Positions 38,503 through 47,906 of a stretch of 64,000 nt of DNA are shown here, in pieces (positions within the stretch are counted from its first letter, which is position 1; each line of letters opens with the position of its first letter). Position numbers and translations under genes: made by a program. Origin of the DNA: Nitrospira sp. (lineage in GTDB: Bacteria > Nitrospirota > Nitrospiria > Nitrospirales > Nitrospiraceae); the NCBI GenBank assembly GCA_018242665.1, contig JAFEBL010000032.1, positions 1 to 64,000 of the forward strand, given 5' to 3'. The notes under the pieces were generated by a model. That model was not told the DNA's origin, did no database searches, and saw only the letters and a list, made by a program, of their open reading frames with translations.

Positions 38503-38516
38503 GAGAGGAGCGCGTG

Positions 38517-38837
38517 ATGACCAACAGGATGCTGCTTATGATGCTTGGCCTACTGGCACTGGTGCCGGTTGGATCGCATTCCGTCTATGCCGAGCCTGAA
38601 CAGAGTCAGGAGCCGATATCGTTTTCGACGGTCGGCTTTCAGTCGGGGGTTATCGATGAAGTGCAGGGATCGACGATCCGCATTGATGGCCGGACCTATG
38701 TGTTGAAAGCGAATGTGTTGGTGGTCGACCACAGAAGTCGATCCTTGGAGTTGGAACGCATTGTGCCGACCTCGCTCGTCAAGTTTCATCTGAAAGAGGG
38801 CCACATCGACAAGATGATGGTCACGTTACCGCAATAA
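38517..38837 (+). CDS. Small exported protein between pilX and pilY1
   Basis: A 106-residue protein I cannot name. ATG 38517 follows GAGAGGAG (GTG 38514 is also possible). A signal peptide is clear (MTNRMLLMMLGLLALVPVG, cleavage near SVYA, about residue 23). The mature part reads as a small all-beta domain: FSTVGFQSGVIDEVQGSTIRID, RTYVLKANVLVVD, LVKFHLKEGHIDKMMVTLP. Similar small exported beta proteins sit before pilY1 in other pilus clusters; the role may be in PilY1 export or stability. Confidence 0.78.
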   Translation: MTNRMLLMMLGLLALVPVGSHSVYAEPEQSQEPISFSTVGFQSGVIDEVQGSTIRIDGRTYVLKANVLVVDHRSRSLELERIVPTSLVKFHLKEGHIDKMMVTLPQ

Positions 38838-38914
38838 CGTATGAAAGGTCTTGTCTCAACTCGTAGCCGTCACATGACGGTGTGTGTCCTGCTTGAGATG
38901 AGGAGGAAGCACGC

Positions 38915-41900
38915 ATGAATCGACGAACTCTTGCCTCGCTGATGGTTTTTGTCGGTAGTGTCAGTACCGGTCTGTTTGGCTCCGGCGAGGCGGCAGCCGT
39001 CGTCTCGAACGCAGACTACACCGCGGTCCCACCATTTGTCTCAAGCGCAACGACACCGAATATCATCATCTTGATGGACAATTCCGGAAGCATGAGCAAC
39101 TTGGGAAACTGTGACGGTACCGATGACGGAGACTGTGTTGATGCTGGCGATAAGGCATTCACGAATACGACCAACTGGGCTGGGTACTTTGATAGCCTCA
39201 CTTGTTACACCTATGATACGACCGACACACGGTTCGAACCAGCTGCGGTCAGGGCGACGCTCGCCGATACTTGCTCCAGCACGCAATGGGATGGAAATTT
39301 TTTGAATTGGGCGACGCTGCGCCGATTCGATGCGGTCAAGAAGGCGATGAGCGGAGGAGATTGCTTTGTCACCAGAGCCGCGGATGGAACCTGCCCGACA
39401 AATGGAACTCCGGCATTGAAGACAATGGTTGCGCAAGGTGCTGGAGTCAACAGCCAAATTGCAAGGAGCACAAACTATGTGGGGCGGGTGCCGAGTAGTA
39501 CATATACGACCACTACAGGTGTTTTCTTTACGCAAGCCAATTCCGGAACGCCTCCCTATGTCTGCACCGGCTTTGAGACCAATTCTTCAAAGACGTCCAC
39601 CACGTATGGTTGTGGCACAAAGTATTATCTGAAGATTGCATCTGCGGTCGAGCCGACCGGCGTTATTCAACAGATCGGAAGCAAGGCCCGCTTCGGCCTC
39701 GTCGAATTCAAGTCCAGCAGTGAAGGTATGCGCATGTTGGTGGGGGTTGGTTCCCGTCAGGCCATTGCCTGGTCCGGAACCACGGTTGGGACGTTCAATA
39801 CGAACACGGCGGCCATGCTCAATGCAATCCAGGCGTCGTACCCCTCGACATGGACACCCTTGAGCGAATCGCTCTATGAAACGGCTCGGTATGTCGCACA
39901 GATCCAGTCCACCTTTGCAACAGGCTATGTCTACCCGATTGCTTTTGCTGGTGGAATTTCCAATGGAGTGAATTTTGCCACGGCTGGAGCCGGCTCAATT
40001 GGTACGAGCGAAATCACGGCACTGGTCGGCAGCGAAACCTGCCCCGCTGGATACATCACAAATGCCTGCGGTCGAGACCCGTATTTTTTTGGTCAAAACC
40101 ATACGCCGCCCTGGGCATCGACCTCTCAGGTCGTAAATTGCTGTCGGACGTTTGTGATTATTTTTACCGACGGCGAGCCGACACAGGACACGAATGTGCC
40201 GACGGCACTGCAAGACTATGCTCATGCTTACCATGGAATTCATTGCACCAATAGCGATGCCGGTACTCCTCCTCGCCCCATCAACGGAACTTGCAATACC
40301 AATGATGCGACGCCATTCAGCGACTTACTGGCCGAGCACAAGACTGACTATGCCGATAGTGGCAATCATTACTTGGATGATGTGGCATTCTGGGCCCATA
40401 CGAATGATCTCAGGCCCTGCAGCGGTACAAGCGATGCGACAATTTCCGGTTTGGCAGTCACCGGGCACTGCATCCCGGGTACGCAGAATCTCACCGTATA
40501 CTCGTTTTTCGCCTTCGGCAACATGAATGGGCGCGGAATTCTTGCGCAAACCGCCCGTTTGGGGGGATTTGAAGATGCGAACGGAGACGGGATCCCCCAG
40601 ACTTCCGAATGGGACAAAGAAAACAATTTGACCGGAGCCTCAACCCCAGACGGCATTCCAGATGCCTATTTCGAGTCCTCCAACGTGGACGATCTACAGG
40701 ACAAGTTATTAGCCACGATCGCGAGTATTCTCCGACGGAGCGCATCAGGTTCCTCTGTGTCGGTGTTGGCTACCGCGTCGACGGGAGAAGGCGCCCTGTA
40801 TCAGTCCTACTTCTATCCCAGCACGATCGAGCCCTCCACACTTAATGATGTGAAATGGACCGGTTATACCCAGGCGTTGTTCATCGATACGTTCGGCAAT
40901 ACTCGAGAGGACACGAATCAAGACGGTCGCCTCGATTACAAAGTCGACAAGATCATCAAAACCCGTTTTGACTCACTGTCCAACTCGGTGAAAGTCGATA
41001 AATATGTCGATACGGACGGCGATGGACTGCCGAACGATCAGAATAGCGACGGCGTCGTGACGGTGGCGGATTGCAATCCCTGCGGCAAGGCGTTGAGCGA
41101 CATCTTGCCGATCTGGGAAGCCGGCAAGAAGTTGGCATTGAAGGATGCGTCGACTCGAACCATTCTTACATGGGTCGATGCCGACCATGACGGCGTGGTT
41201 GACTCCGGTGAACAGATGGCGTTCTCGACCGCGAACGAGCCGACACTGCGTCCGTACCTTCGCGCCGCATCAAGTGCAGAAGGAACCAAGATCATCAACT
41301 TTGTGCGGGGGTGTGATGCGACCACATGTACGGAACAGGCGACAACCCGGGATCGCCGCCTTCAGGTTCCTGCTGGGAGCGGAACACTCAAAGTGTGGAA
41401 GCTGGGGGATGTGATTAACTCCACACCGACAGTAGTGGCTGGTCCTCGAGACCGGCATGATGCGATCTATGGAGATCAGAGTTATTCGGCATTCCTGCAA
41501 AAGTGGTACAACCGCAGACAGGTCGCGTACGTCGGTGGAAACGATGGCATGCTGCATGCGTTTAACGCCGGCTACTACCACCCCGGCGATGACACGAGCG
41601 CATCTGCTCCTGCCAGTACAACCGAGCACGGCTGGTTTACGACGGCTCCCGCGGACAATTCCAGCGGGGCGCCGTTGGGTGATGAGTTGTGGGGATTTGT
41701 GCCGTATGAGCTCCTCCCGCAGCTTGAGTTCCTGAGTCGTGCCGACTACCAACATGCCTACTACGTGGACTTGCCGCTCAAAGTAGCCGATGTGCGGATC
41801 TTTACGGCGGATACCGATCATCCCAATGGATGGGGCACCATCTTGATCGGTGGCTTCAGAATGGGAGGAAGTTGCGGTGCCTGTGTAGCCGGTACTGGTG

Positions 41901-43297
41901 CGCCGCCGATGACGGTCAACATCAGCGGGACCAATTACAATTTCTATAGCGCCTATTTCGTGATGGATGTGACCAATCCCGATAGTCCGAAACTGCTGTG
42001 GTCGTTCAGCAGTTCGGATTTGGGATTGTCGACCAGCGTGCCGGCGGTCGTTCGCGTGAATCCGGCCGCCGATGCCAAAGCCAGCAATACCAATGCGAAG
42101 TGGTACATGGTCGTGGGGTCTGGTCCGACTGGGTACGACGCCAGCGTGGCGCAGACTGCCAAGATTTTTGTGGTCGATCTGGCAACAGGACCAGGAAGCA
42201 GCAACGCATTGGTGACATCGTACGTAGCGGGAACATGGAATTCCTTCATCGGGGACATCACGGCGTTTGATCGAGATCTCGACTATCGCCACGATGTCGT
42301 CTACTTCGGTCGAGTCATCAATGATGGCGCCGGTCCTTGGAGAGGTAAAGTCTATCGGCTGACTATGGGGGCAGGCGGAGTGACGTCCAAGTTCGGGACC
42401 GTTACGAATCCCGCGCAATGGGGCATTGCGTCCGGCAGCGGGCGCGTGCCGACGGAAATGCTGGACACGTTTACGTCCGGAGCGGAGATGGGGCCGGTTG
42501 CGAGCGCCCCCTCCGTGACGACAGATGACGCGGCGAATGTGTGGGTGTTTGTGGGGAGCGGTCGGTATTACAGCAAATCTGATAAGACCGACACATCAAC
42601 ACAGTACTTTGTGGGACTGAAAGATTCCGTGCTCAATGCCGGATGCGATCAAACAAGCGGTGTCACAAACTGCATGGACAATGATCTTGTGGATGTGACC
42701 AGTGCCACTGTGTGTGTAGTGGGTGTCGGCGACTGTGGACTGGCGAGCGGCACCAATCAGGTATCTGGGGTGACCGGTGCGACCAGCTTCACTGGTTTGA
42801 TCGGGCTTGTCCAAAGCAAGGATGGGTGGGTCACCAGGCTTGTGGAACCTGCCAACCCCCCGACGAATCCGGCTCCGTATGGCATCGGAGAGCGGGCGGT
42901 GAGTAGTCCGACGGTGTTTGGAGGGGTCGTGTTTTTCCCGACCTTTATTCCGACTAACGACATCTGCGTGTCGTCCGGAACCAGCCGGCTCTGGGCCTTG
43001 TTCTATAAAACCGGAAGTGCGTATCAAGAGCCGATTCTCGGTAAAACTGCGGCCGGTGCAAATCAGACAATCAACAAATTTGGATCTTTAGGCGAAGGGT
43101 TGGCATTCGGTGTCGTGGTTCATATGGGGTCCGGCCGAGATGGCGGAAGTCCGTTCGGGCTGCTGATTAACATGAGTCAGGGAAATTTTGGAGATTGTGC
43201 GACCTGTACGACAGGTGGTGGAATGTTTGGTTCGAACATCAGCGTTCCTGTCGCGATAGATCCGCGGAGTAGATTCTTCTCATGGACGAATCAGTAA
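38915..43297 (+). CDS. pilY1: PilY1-type pilus tip adhesin / assembly protein
   Basis: A 1460-residue exported protein. Signal peptide at residues 1-28; a VWA-like domain begins about residue 45 with MIDAS motif DNSGSM at 55-60, then TFVIIFTDGEPTQD about residue 410. The middle holds several Asp-rich calcium-loop candidates: DANGDGIPQTSEWD (near 554), DTDGDGLPND (near 699) and DADHDGVVDSGE (near 755). The C-terminal PilY1 beta-propeller starts near 830, with VAYVGGNDGMLHAFNAGYY, and runs to about 1350. In Pseudomonas and Neisseria PilY1/PilC promotes pilus extension, adhesion and surface sensing in a calcium-dependent way. Confidence 0.95.
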   Translation: MNRRTLASLMVFVGSVSTGLFGSGEAAAVVSNADYTAVPPFVSSATTPNIIILMDNSGSMSNLGNCDGTDDGDCVDAGDKAFTNTTNWAGYFDSLTCYTYDTTDTRFEPAAVRATLADTCSSTQWDGNFLNWATLRRFDAVKKAMSGGDCFVTRAADGTCPTNGTPALKTMVAQGAGVNSQIARSTNYVGRVPSSTYTTTTGVFFTQANSGTPPYVCTGFETNSSKTSTTYGCGTKYYLKIASAVEPTGVIQQIGSKARFGLVEFKSSSEGMRMLVGVGSRQAIAWSGTTVGTFNTNTAAMLNAIQASYPSTWTPLSESLYETARYVAQIQSTFATGYVYPIAFAGGISNGVNFATAGAGSIGTSEITALVGSETCPAGYITNACGRDPYFFGQNHTPPWASTSQVVNCCRTFVIIFTDGEPTQDTNVPTALQDYAHAYHGIHCTNSDAGTPPRPINGTCNTNDATPFSDLLAEHKTDYADSGNHYLDDVAFWAHTNDLRPCSGTSDATISGLAVTGHCIPGTQNLTVYSFFAFGNMNGRGILAQTARLGGFEDANGDGIPQTSEWDKENNLTGASTPDGIPDAYFESSNVDDLQDKLLATIASILRRSASGSSVSVLATASTGEGALYQSYFYPSTIEPSTLNDVKWTGYTQALFIDTFGNTREDTNQDGRLDYKVDKIIKTRFDSLSNSVKVDKYVDTDGDGLPNDQNSDGVVTVADCNPCGKALSDILPIWEAGKKLALKDASTRTILTWVDADHDGVVDSGEQMAFSTANEPTLRPYLRAASSAEGTKIINFVRGCDATTCTEQATTRDRRLQVPAGSGTLKVWKLGDVINSTPTVVAGPRDRHDAIYGDQSYSAFLQKWYNRRQVAYVGGNDGMLHAFNAGYYHPGDDTSASAPASTTEHGWFTTAPADNSSGAPLGDELWGFVPYELLPQLEFLSRADYQHAYYVDLPLKVADVRIFTADTDHPNGWGTILIGGFRMGGSCGACVAGTGAPPMTVNISGTNYNFYSAYFVMDVTNPDSPKLLWSFSSSDLGLSTSVPAVVRVNPAADAKASNTNAKWYMVVGSGPTGYDASVAQTAKIFVVDLATGPGSSNALVTSYVAGTWNSFIGDITAFDRDLDYRHDVVYFGRVINDGAGPWRGKVYRLTMGAGGVTSKFGTVTNPAQWGIASGSGRVPTEMLDTFTSGAEMGPVASAPSVTTDDAANVWVFVGSGRYYSKSDKTDTSTQYFVGLKDSVLNAGCDQTSGVTNCMDNDLVDVTSATVCVVGVGDCGLASGTNQVSGVTGATSFTGLIGLVQSKDGWVTRLVEPANPPTNPAPYGIGERAVSSPTVFGGVVFFPTFIPTNDICVSSGTSRLWALFYKTGSAYQEPILGKTAAGANQTINKFGSLGEGLAFGVVVHMGSGRDGGSPFGLLINMSQGNFGDCATCTTGGGMFGSNISVPVAIDPRSRFFSWTNQ

Positions 43298-44307
43298 AAA
43301 CGGCCATCCGGGGCATGTTGGTGAGCAGTGCGGAGAGATTCTCCCTCCGCACGCTCATTCCCGCTGCACAATTGCCGCTGGCGGCCTTGGTCGTCGCGAC
43401 GTTATCGGGGTGCTCCTCTTCTCCTCCTGACGGACCATCGGCTGCAGTTGGGCCGAATGGCAATCATCCTCCCATCGTTCGTCTCGTCACGATTGTGCCG
43501 GATCCGCTTGTGCTTATCGGCCCTCTTGCTGCCCATGTGATGGCAGACGATCCCGATGGGACGGAACCGACCACACGCTTTCAATGGATCGTCAACGGAG
43601 CGCCTGTGTTGGGTGCGACTGGTCCTGAGCTGGACCCGAGCCATGTGAAGCGGGGGGATCGTGTGGTGCTTGAAGTGATTGCGACGGATGGTCAAGCGGA
43701 AAGCGCGCCCTTCCGTACCGAGCCGGTTACGGTGGTGAATACTCCGCCGATCATCAGTCATGTGGTCGTCGAGGCGGAGTCTCCGGACAAGGGCAATCGG
43801 GTTCACGCTAAGGTCGAAGCCGTAGACCCTGATCGTGATGAGATCCACTATACCTACCGATGGTGGCGAAACGACAAACAAATCCAGGAAGGCGAGGAGA
43901 GCGCGCTGGACATCACGGGTTTCGGCCGGAAGGATGTCGTGATGGTCGAGGTGGTTGCGCGAGATCAGGAGGCAGCCGCTGCACCGGTACGATCAGCGCC
44001 CAGTGCGCTCGGGAACTCGCCTCCGCTGATTACATCGGCTCCGGCTCCATTGACGAACCGTGAACTCTATGAGTATCTCCTGCAGGCGAAAGATGTGGAC
44101 GGGGATACCGTGACCTATGGGTTGGAGACAGGACCTCCAGGAATGACCATCGATTCCGCGACAGGGCAAGTCACCTGGAAGGTCACTTCCGGCGTGGCTG
44201 GGACTCATCGCGTGAAAGTGATGGCGGACGATGGACAGGGGGGCACGACCTGGCAAGAGTTCGAACTATCGATTCCCTCGACGGCCCAGTCGTCGCCTCA
44301 AGGTTAG
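43282..44307 (+). CDS. Lipoprotein with Ig/cadherin-like repeats
   Basis: A 341-residue putative lipoprotein that starts inside the end of pilY1 (16-nt overlap; ATG 43315 is an alternative). A long n-region is followed by PLAALVVATLSGC, a lipobox with Cys near residue 44. Three repeated beta-sandwich modules follow, each with NxPP and DPDG/DRD motifs: HPPIVRLVTIVPDPLVLIG, NTPPIISHVVVEAESPDKGN, NSPPLITSAPAPLTNRELYEY, the last a He_PIG-type domain (YGLETGPPGMTIDSATGQVTW). The coupling to pilY1 suggests an envelope partner of the pilus. Confidence 0.82.
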   Translation: MDESVKTAIRGMLVSSAERFSLRTLIPAAQLPLAALVVATLSGCSSSPPDGPSAAVGPNGNHPPIVRLVTIVPDPLVLIGPLAAHVMADDPDGTEPTTRFQWIVNGAPVLGATGPELDPSHVKRGDRVVLEVIATDGQAESAPFRTEPVTVVNTPPIISHVVVEAESPDKGNRVHAKVEAVDPDRDEIHYTYRWWRNDKQIQEGEESALDITGFGRKDVVMVEVVARDQEAAAAPVRSAPSALGNSPPLITSAPAPLTNRELYEYLLQAKDVDGDTVTYGLETGPPGMTIDSATGQVTWKVTSGVAGTHRVKVMADDGQGGTTWQEFELSIPSTAQSSPQG

Positions 44308-44356
44308 CGGTCATCGGGCGACAGATACCTTCTCCCTGCACACTTTCCTTCTGAGC

Positions 44357-44386
44357 TTGTTCCTCCCTTTCGCTGTTTGTTAGAAT
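44357..44386 (+). promoter_or_regulatory. Candidate sigma70-type promoter for phoH-ybeY-ftsY
   Basis: TTGTTC (44357-44362), 18-bp spacer, TAGAAT (44381-44386). It lies 39 nt before the phoH GTG. The -10 is good; the -35 is moderate. Confidence 0.45.
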
Positions 44387-44425
44387 CTACCTATCGCTCA
44401 AGCGAAAGGAGTTCTCGACACCGGC

Positions 44426-45481
44426 GTGCGCAAGATCAAGCTACGGGAAGGCACCAACACCGCGGTCCTCTTTGGACACCACGATCGCCACCTCAAGCTC
44501 ATTGAGGAGGAATACGGCGTGCGATGTTCGGCGCGGGGCGAAGAAGTCACGGTTGAGGGCATGCCCGAAACGGTCAAGCAGGCCGAACGGGTCCTCAATG
44601 AACTTGCCGCGCTTACCAATGAAGGTTATGAACTCAGGTCGGATGATATTAGTCACGCCCTGACCGCACTCCGCCACAATCAAGACGCCTCGCTCAAAGA
44701 ATTGCTCTTCAGCGCATCTCCCATCGTTACCAGAAAACGCTTCATCGTTCCGAAGACCCCGACGCAGAAGCACTATCTCGAGGCCATCGAAAAACACGAC
44801 ATCGTGATTGGCATCGGTCCGGCTGGAACCGGCAAGACCTACTTGGCGATGGCCATGGCCGTGAGTGCACTGATGAAAAAAGACGTCAGCCGCATCATTC
44901 TCGCCCGTCCCGCGGTAGAAGCCGGGGAAAAGCTCGGTTACTTGCCGGGAGACATGTACGCCAAGGTCAATCCGTATCTGCGTCCTCTCTATGACGCGCT
45001 GTTCGATATGATGGACATGGAACGGGCCAATCGGTTGATCGATCGTGGAGATATTGAAATTGCGCCGCTGGCGTTCATGCGCGGCCGGACGCTCAACGAC
45101 TCGTTTGTCATTTTGGATGAGGCACAAAACGCGACTGCCGAACAAATGAAGATGTTCCTCACGCGTCTGGGCTTCCACTCGAAGGCGGTCGTCACGGGCG
45201 ATATCACGCAAATCGATCTGCCCTCGGATCGGGTCTCCGGGCTGATCGAAGTGAGGGACATTCTCCAGGGCATTGCCGGGATCGAATTTGTCCACTTCGA
45301 TGAGCGAGACGTCGTGCGGCATCGTCTCGTACAAGAAATCATCAAGGCCTACGATCGCCATTCCGCCCCTCCGCCGCACCTTCCCTCGCGAAAGAGTGAC
45401 TCTTCCAAAGGACAGCGACACGACACCAAAAATCCACGTCCCAATCCCTCGCAGCCCGGTTCCTGGGGCCAATCGCACTAA
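44426..45481 (+). CDS. phoH: PhoH family ATPase (PhoH-like)
   Basis: A 351-residue P-loop ATPase, related to the helicase-like core of superfamily 1, linked to RNA metabolism together with YbeY. Walker A GPAGTGKT is at residues 131-138, Walker B SFVILDEAQNA near 235, and GDITQIDLP follows. The first 70 residues form a KH-like region (VLFGHHDRHLKLIEEEYGVRCS). The C-terminal tail is basic and disordered. The GTG start lies 14 nt after AAAGGAG, a rather long spacing. The stop overlaps ybeY by 1 nt. Confidence 0.95.
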   Translation: MRKIKLREGTNTAVLFGHHDRHLKLIEEEYGVRCSARGEEVTVEGMPETVKQAERVLNELAALTNEGYELRSDDISHALTALRHNQDASLKELLFSASPIVTRKRFIVPKTPTQKHYLEAIEKHDIVIGIGPAGTGKTYLAMAMAVSALMKKDVSRIILARPAVEAGEKLGYLPGDMYAKVNPYLRPLYDALFDMMDMERANRLIDRGDIEIAPLAFMRGRTLNDSFVILDEAQNATAEQMKMFLTRLGFHSKAVVTGDITQIDLPSDRVSGLIEVRDILQGIAGIEFVHFDERDVVRHRLVQEIIKAYDRHSAPPPHLPSRKSDSSKGQRHDTKNPRPNPSQPGSWGQSH

Positions 45482-45945
45482 TGCCGGTCGTTGTCGGCAT
45501 GCGGCTTCGGCGGCAGCGCCTGCGCCTGCGCCTCAACGCGCTCACGGTACTTGCCGCTCGTATCCTGCAGTGCGTCGGAGAATCCCATGCGCTCCTCAGC
45601 CTTGAAATTATCGGTGATGTGAGGATGCGCCGGCTGAATCGAACATTTCGCCAGCGCGACACCACGACGGATGTGCTGGCTTTCGCAACCAGGGAAGGCC
45701 CAGGGCCATCGTCAGCCTTGCTCGGAGACGTGGTCATTTCGTTGCCGCAGGCCGTCCGGCAGTCCCAGCGCCATCAACGAGGGGTTGACCATGAACTGGT
45801 GGTGTTGTTGATTCATGGAATATTGCATCTATGCGGATACGATCATGAGCGGAGTGAGCAGGAAGCGAGCAGAATGAGTCGGCGCGAGCGGGCGGTGCTT
45901 CGTGCTGTTGGCCGGATCCCGAGGTTATTGGTGTCCGGCGATTGA
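45481..45945 (+). CDS. ybeY: Endoribonuclease / rRNA maturation factor YbeY
   Basis: YbeY is a zinc-dependent RNase needed for 16S rRNA 3' maturation and 70S quality control. The metal motif HGILHLCGYDH is intact, with His112, His116 and His122. TTDVLAFAT and LGDVVIS are further family blocks. The 154 residues are normal, although the first 20 are unusually arginine-rich. It overlaps phoH (TAATG), the usual phoH-ybeY pair. Confidence 0.95.
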   Translation: MPVVVGMRLRRQRLRLRLNALTVLAARILQCVGESHALLSLEIIGDVRMRRLNRTFRQRDTTTDVLAFATREGPGPSSALLGDVVISLPQAVRQSQRHQRGVDHELVVLLIHGILHLCGYDHERSEQEASRMSRRERAVLRAVGRIPRLLVSGD

Positions 45946-46016
45946 GATCGGGTATGATGCATAGCGTGACGGCGTGCGCCGGCAGCGTCCGGGCAAACAG
46001 ACGCAAGAGGTAAGCG

Positions 46017-46931
46017 GTGGGGTGGTTTCAGAAACTGAGCGAGGGGCTGGCCAAAACGCGTGATGCGGTCACGGGGCACCTCGACCGGTTTCTCGGACGG
46101 GCGGCAGATCCGGCTCTCCTTGATGAGCTGGAGGTGGCACTGATCAGCGCCGACCTGGGCATGCCGGTCGTGGATCGGGTCATGGAACAGCTACGCGCGC
46201 AGATGCGCGGGGGCAATTTTTCCGATTCCGGGAAGGTGCGAGAATTGCTCAGGAAATCTGTGTTGGATATCCTGCTTCCGACCCAATCCGCGTCCCTGGA
46301 ACAGCTCGTCTCGCAAGGCCCGCGCCCATTTGTCATCCTCGCGGTCGGCGTGAACGGGGTCGGGAAGACGACCACGGTGGCCAAGCTGACGCAGCGATTT
46401 CGTCAACAGGGAAAGACGCCGCTTCTGGTTGCCGGGGACACATTTCGTGCGGCCGCGATCGACCAGCTTCAGATCTGGGCGGACCGCGTCAAGGCCGAGG
46501 TCATTCGCCATCGGCCCGGCGCCGACCCGGCCGCCGTGGCGTACGACGGGATGGCTGCCGCGAAAGCGCGCGGGGTTGATGTGGTGCTCATCGACACCGC
46601 CGGCCGATTGCACACCAAGACCAATTTGATGGATGAATTGCGAAAGATCAAACGCGTGGTTGCGCAAGAATGCCCGGGTGCTCCCCACGAAGTCTTGCTC
46701 GTCTTGGATGCCACGGTCGGGCAAAATGCCATTGCTCAGGCCCGGCAGTTTCACGACGCGGTCGGGGTGACAGGTATCGCGCTGACCAAACTGGATGGCA
46801 CGGCACGCGGAGGGATTGTGGTCGCCATCGCCGATACGTTTAAGATTCCGGTTCGCCTGATCGGAGTCGGGGAATCCGTGGAAGATCTGCAGGACTTTGA
46901 TGCCAAGGCTTTCGTCGACGCACTCTTCTGA
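46017..46931 (+). CDS. ftsY: Signal recognition particle receptor FtsY
   Basis: FtsY is the membrane-bound SRP receptor GTPase that targets nascent membrane proteins to SecYEG. This 304-residue form is essentially the NG domain: the N region starts at once (MGWFQKLSEGLAKTRDAVTG), G1 is GVNGVGKT at 111-118, then DTFRAAAIDQLQ, DTAGRLHTKTNLMDEL, TKLDGTARGG and GVGESVEDLQDFD. The acidic A domain of E. coli FtsY is absent, which is common; the first amphipathic helix probably binds the membrane. Start is GTG, 71 nt after ybeY. Confidence 0.96.
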   Translation: MGWFQKLSEGLAKTRDAVTGHLDRFLGRAADPALLDELEVALISADLGMPVVDRVMEQLRAQMRGGNFSDSGKVRELLRKSVLDILLPTQSASLEQLVSQGPRPFVILAVGVNGVGKTTTVAKLTQRFRQQGKTPLLVAGDTFRAAAIDQLQIWADRVKAEVIRHRPGADPAAVAYDGMAAAKARGVDVVLIDTAGRLHTKTNLMDELRKIKRVVAQECPGAPHEVLLVLDATVGQNAIAQARQFHDAVGVTGIALTKLDGTARGGIVVAIADTFKIPVRLIGVGESVEDLQDFDAKAFVDALF

Positions 46932-47087
46932 TTGCCCCGCATGGCCGCGGCCCGCTCTCTGGCTCTCCTCAAACGCTTTCGTTCAATTTCTTCTCATCGC
47001 GTGAAGCCCATGCTAGGGTGGTAGTACGGGGTTACCTCCAGGCGGAGCCTCGCAGTGTCCAGCCTTGCATGGAACCGGGAGCAGTCT

Positions 47088-47873
47088 ATGAGCACGTTGT
47101 TGGTCATTGATGATGATCAGTTGCACTGCGATCTGCTGCACATGGCATTGGCGCGTCAGGGGTATCAGGTCCGCACGGCCACCAGCGGACGCGAAGGGGT
47201 CGCTGTGTTTCGGCAGCTCCGTCCCGCCGTGACCTTGCTCGACCTCCGGATGCCGGACATGGACGGGCTGGCTGTGCTGAAGGAGATTCGCACGATCGAT
47301 CCCCAGTCGGGGGTCATCATGCTGGGAGGCGGTGCCACCGAGGAGTTGGAGAACCATGCTCGGCAGCTGCGCGTCACGGATTTCTTCCGAAAGGGGTTGT
47401 CGCTGGACGTGCTCATCGGCGCGGTGCACCGGGTGGCGCAGCAGGCCAGGCGAGGGGGCTCCGCCGCCGCGTCGCGTGTGGAAGAGGAGAGGGAGTCGAC
47501 AGCACAAGAACAGATTCTTGTGGTGGATGACGATGTGATGGCGCGGGACCTGCTCGCCCGTTTTCTCGGCCTGCGCGGCTATCGCGTGCGTGCCGCCCAG
47601 GACGGCCGTGAAGCCTTGCGAATGGTCGAGGAATCGGCCCCGGATTTGGTGATCCTCGACCTTGCCATGCCGGAAATGAATGGCGTGGAACTGTTGCGAG
47701 CGCTGGCCGCGCGGGACTATGCCGGACGGACGATAATTTTGAGCGGACATCAGAACGATCCGTTGCTGGCGGACGCCTGGGCGTTGGGGCCGCAGGAGGT
47801 GTTGGATAAACCCATCGATTTGGAGCGAGCCCTGATGGCCGTCCAGCTTGTGATGGTCTGCCGGGAGTGTTAA
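47088..47873 (+). CDS. Tandem receiver-domain response regulator without output domain
   Basis: A 261-residue protein made of two receiver domains joined by a ~25-residue Ala/Arg/Glu linker. REC1 (3-118) has the acidic pocket IDDDQ, phospho-acceptor Asp52 (LLDLRMPDMDG) and Lys102, but the switch Thr/Ser is replaced by Gly80 (VIMLGGG). REC2 (142-258) has VVDDDVMARDLL, Asp191 (LDLAMPEMNG), Ser219 (IILSGH) and Lys241 (LDKPID), a full canonical set. There is no DNA-binding or enzymatic domain, so signalling must be through protein contacts or a phosphorelay. No histidine kinase lies in the window. ATG 47088 has a GGGAGCAG ribosome-binding site and is favoured over GTG 47055. Confidence 0.93.
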   Translation: MSTLLVIDDDQLHCDLLHMALARQGYQVRTATSGREGVAVFRQLRPAVTLLDLRMPDMDGLAVLKEIRTIDPQSGVIMLGGGATEELENHARQLRVTDFFRKGLSLDVLIGAVHRVAQQARRGGSAAASRVEEERESTAQEQILVVDDDVMARDLLARFLGLRGYRVRAAQDGREALRMVEESAPDLVILDLAMPEMNGVELLRALAARDYAGRTIILSGHQNDPLLADAWALGPQEVLDKPIDLERALMAVQLVMVCREC

Positions 47874-47906
47874 TCTTCACCCTCCATCTCGTGGCGCCGG
47901 TGAAGG

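Noticed and set aside
41270-42418. 382-codon minus-strand open frame over pilY1
   Set aside because: Shadow within the PilY1 propeller region; no independent signals.
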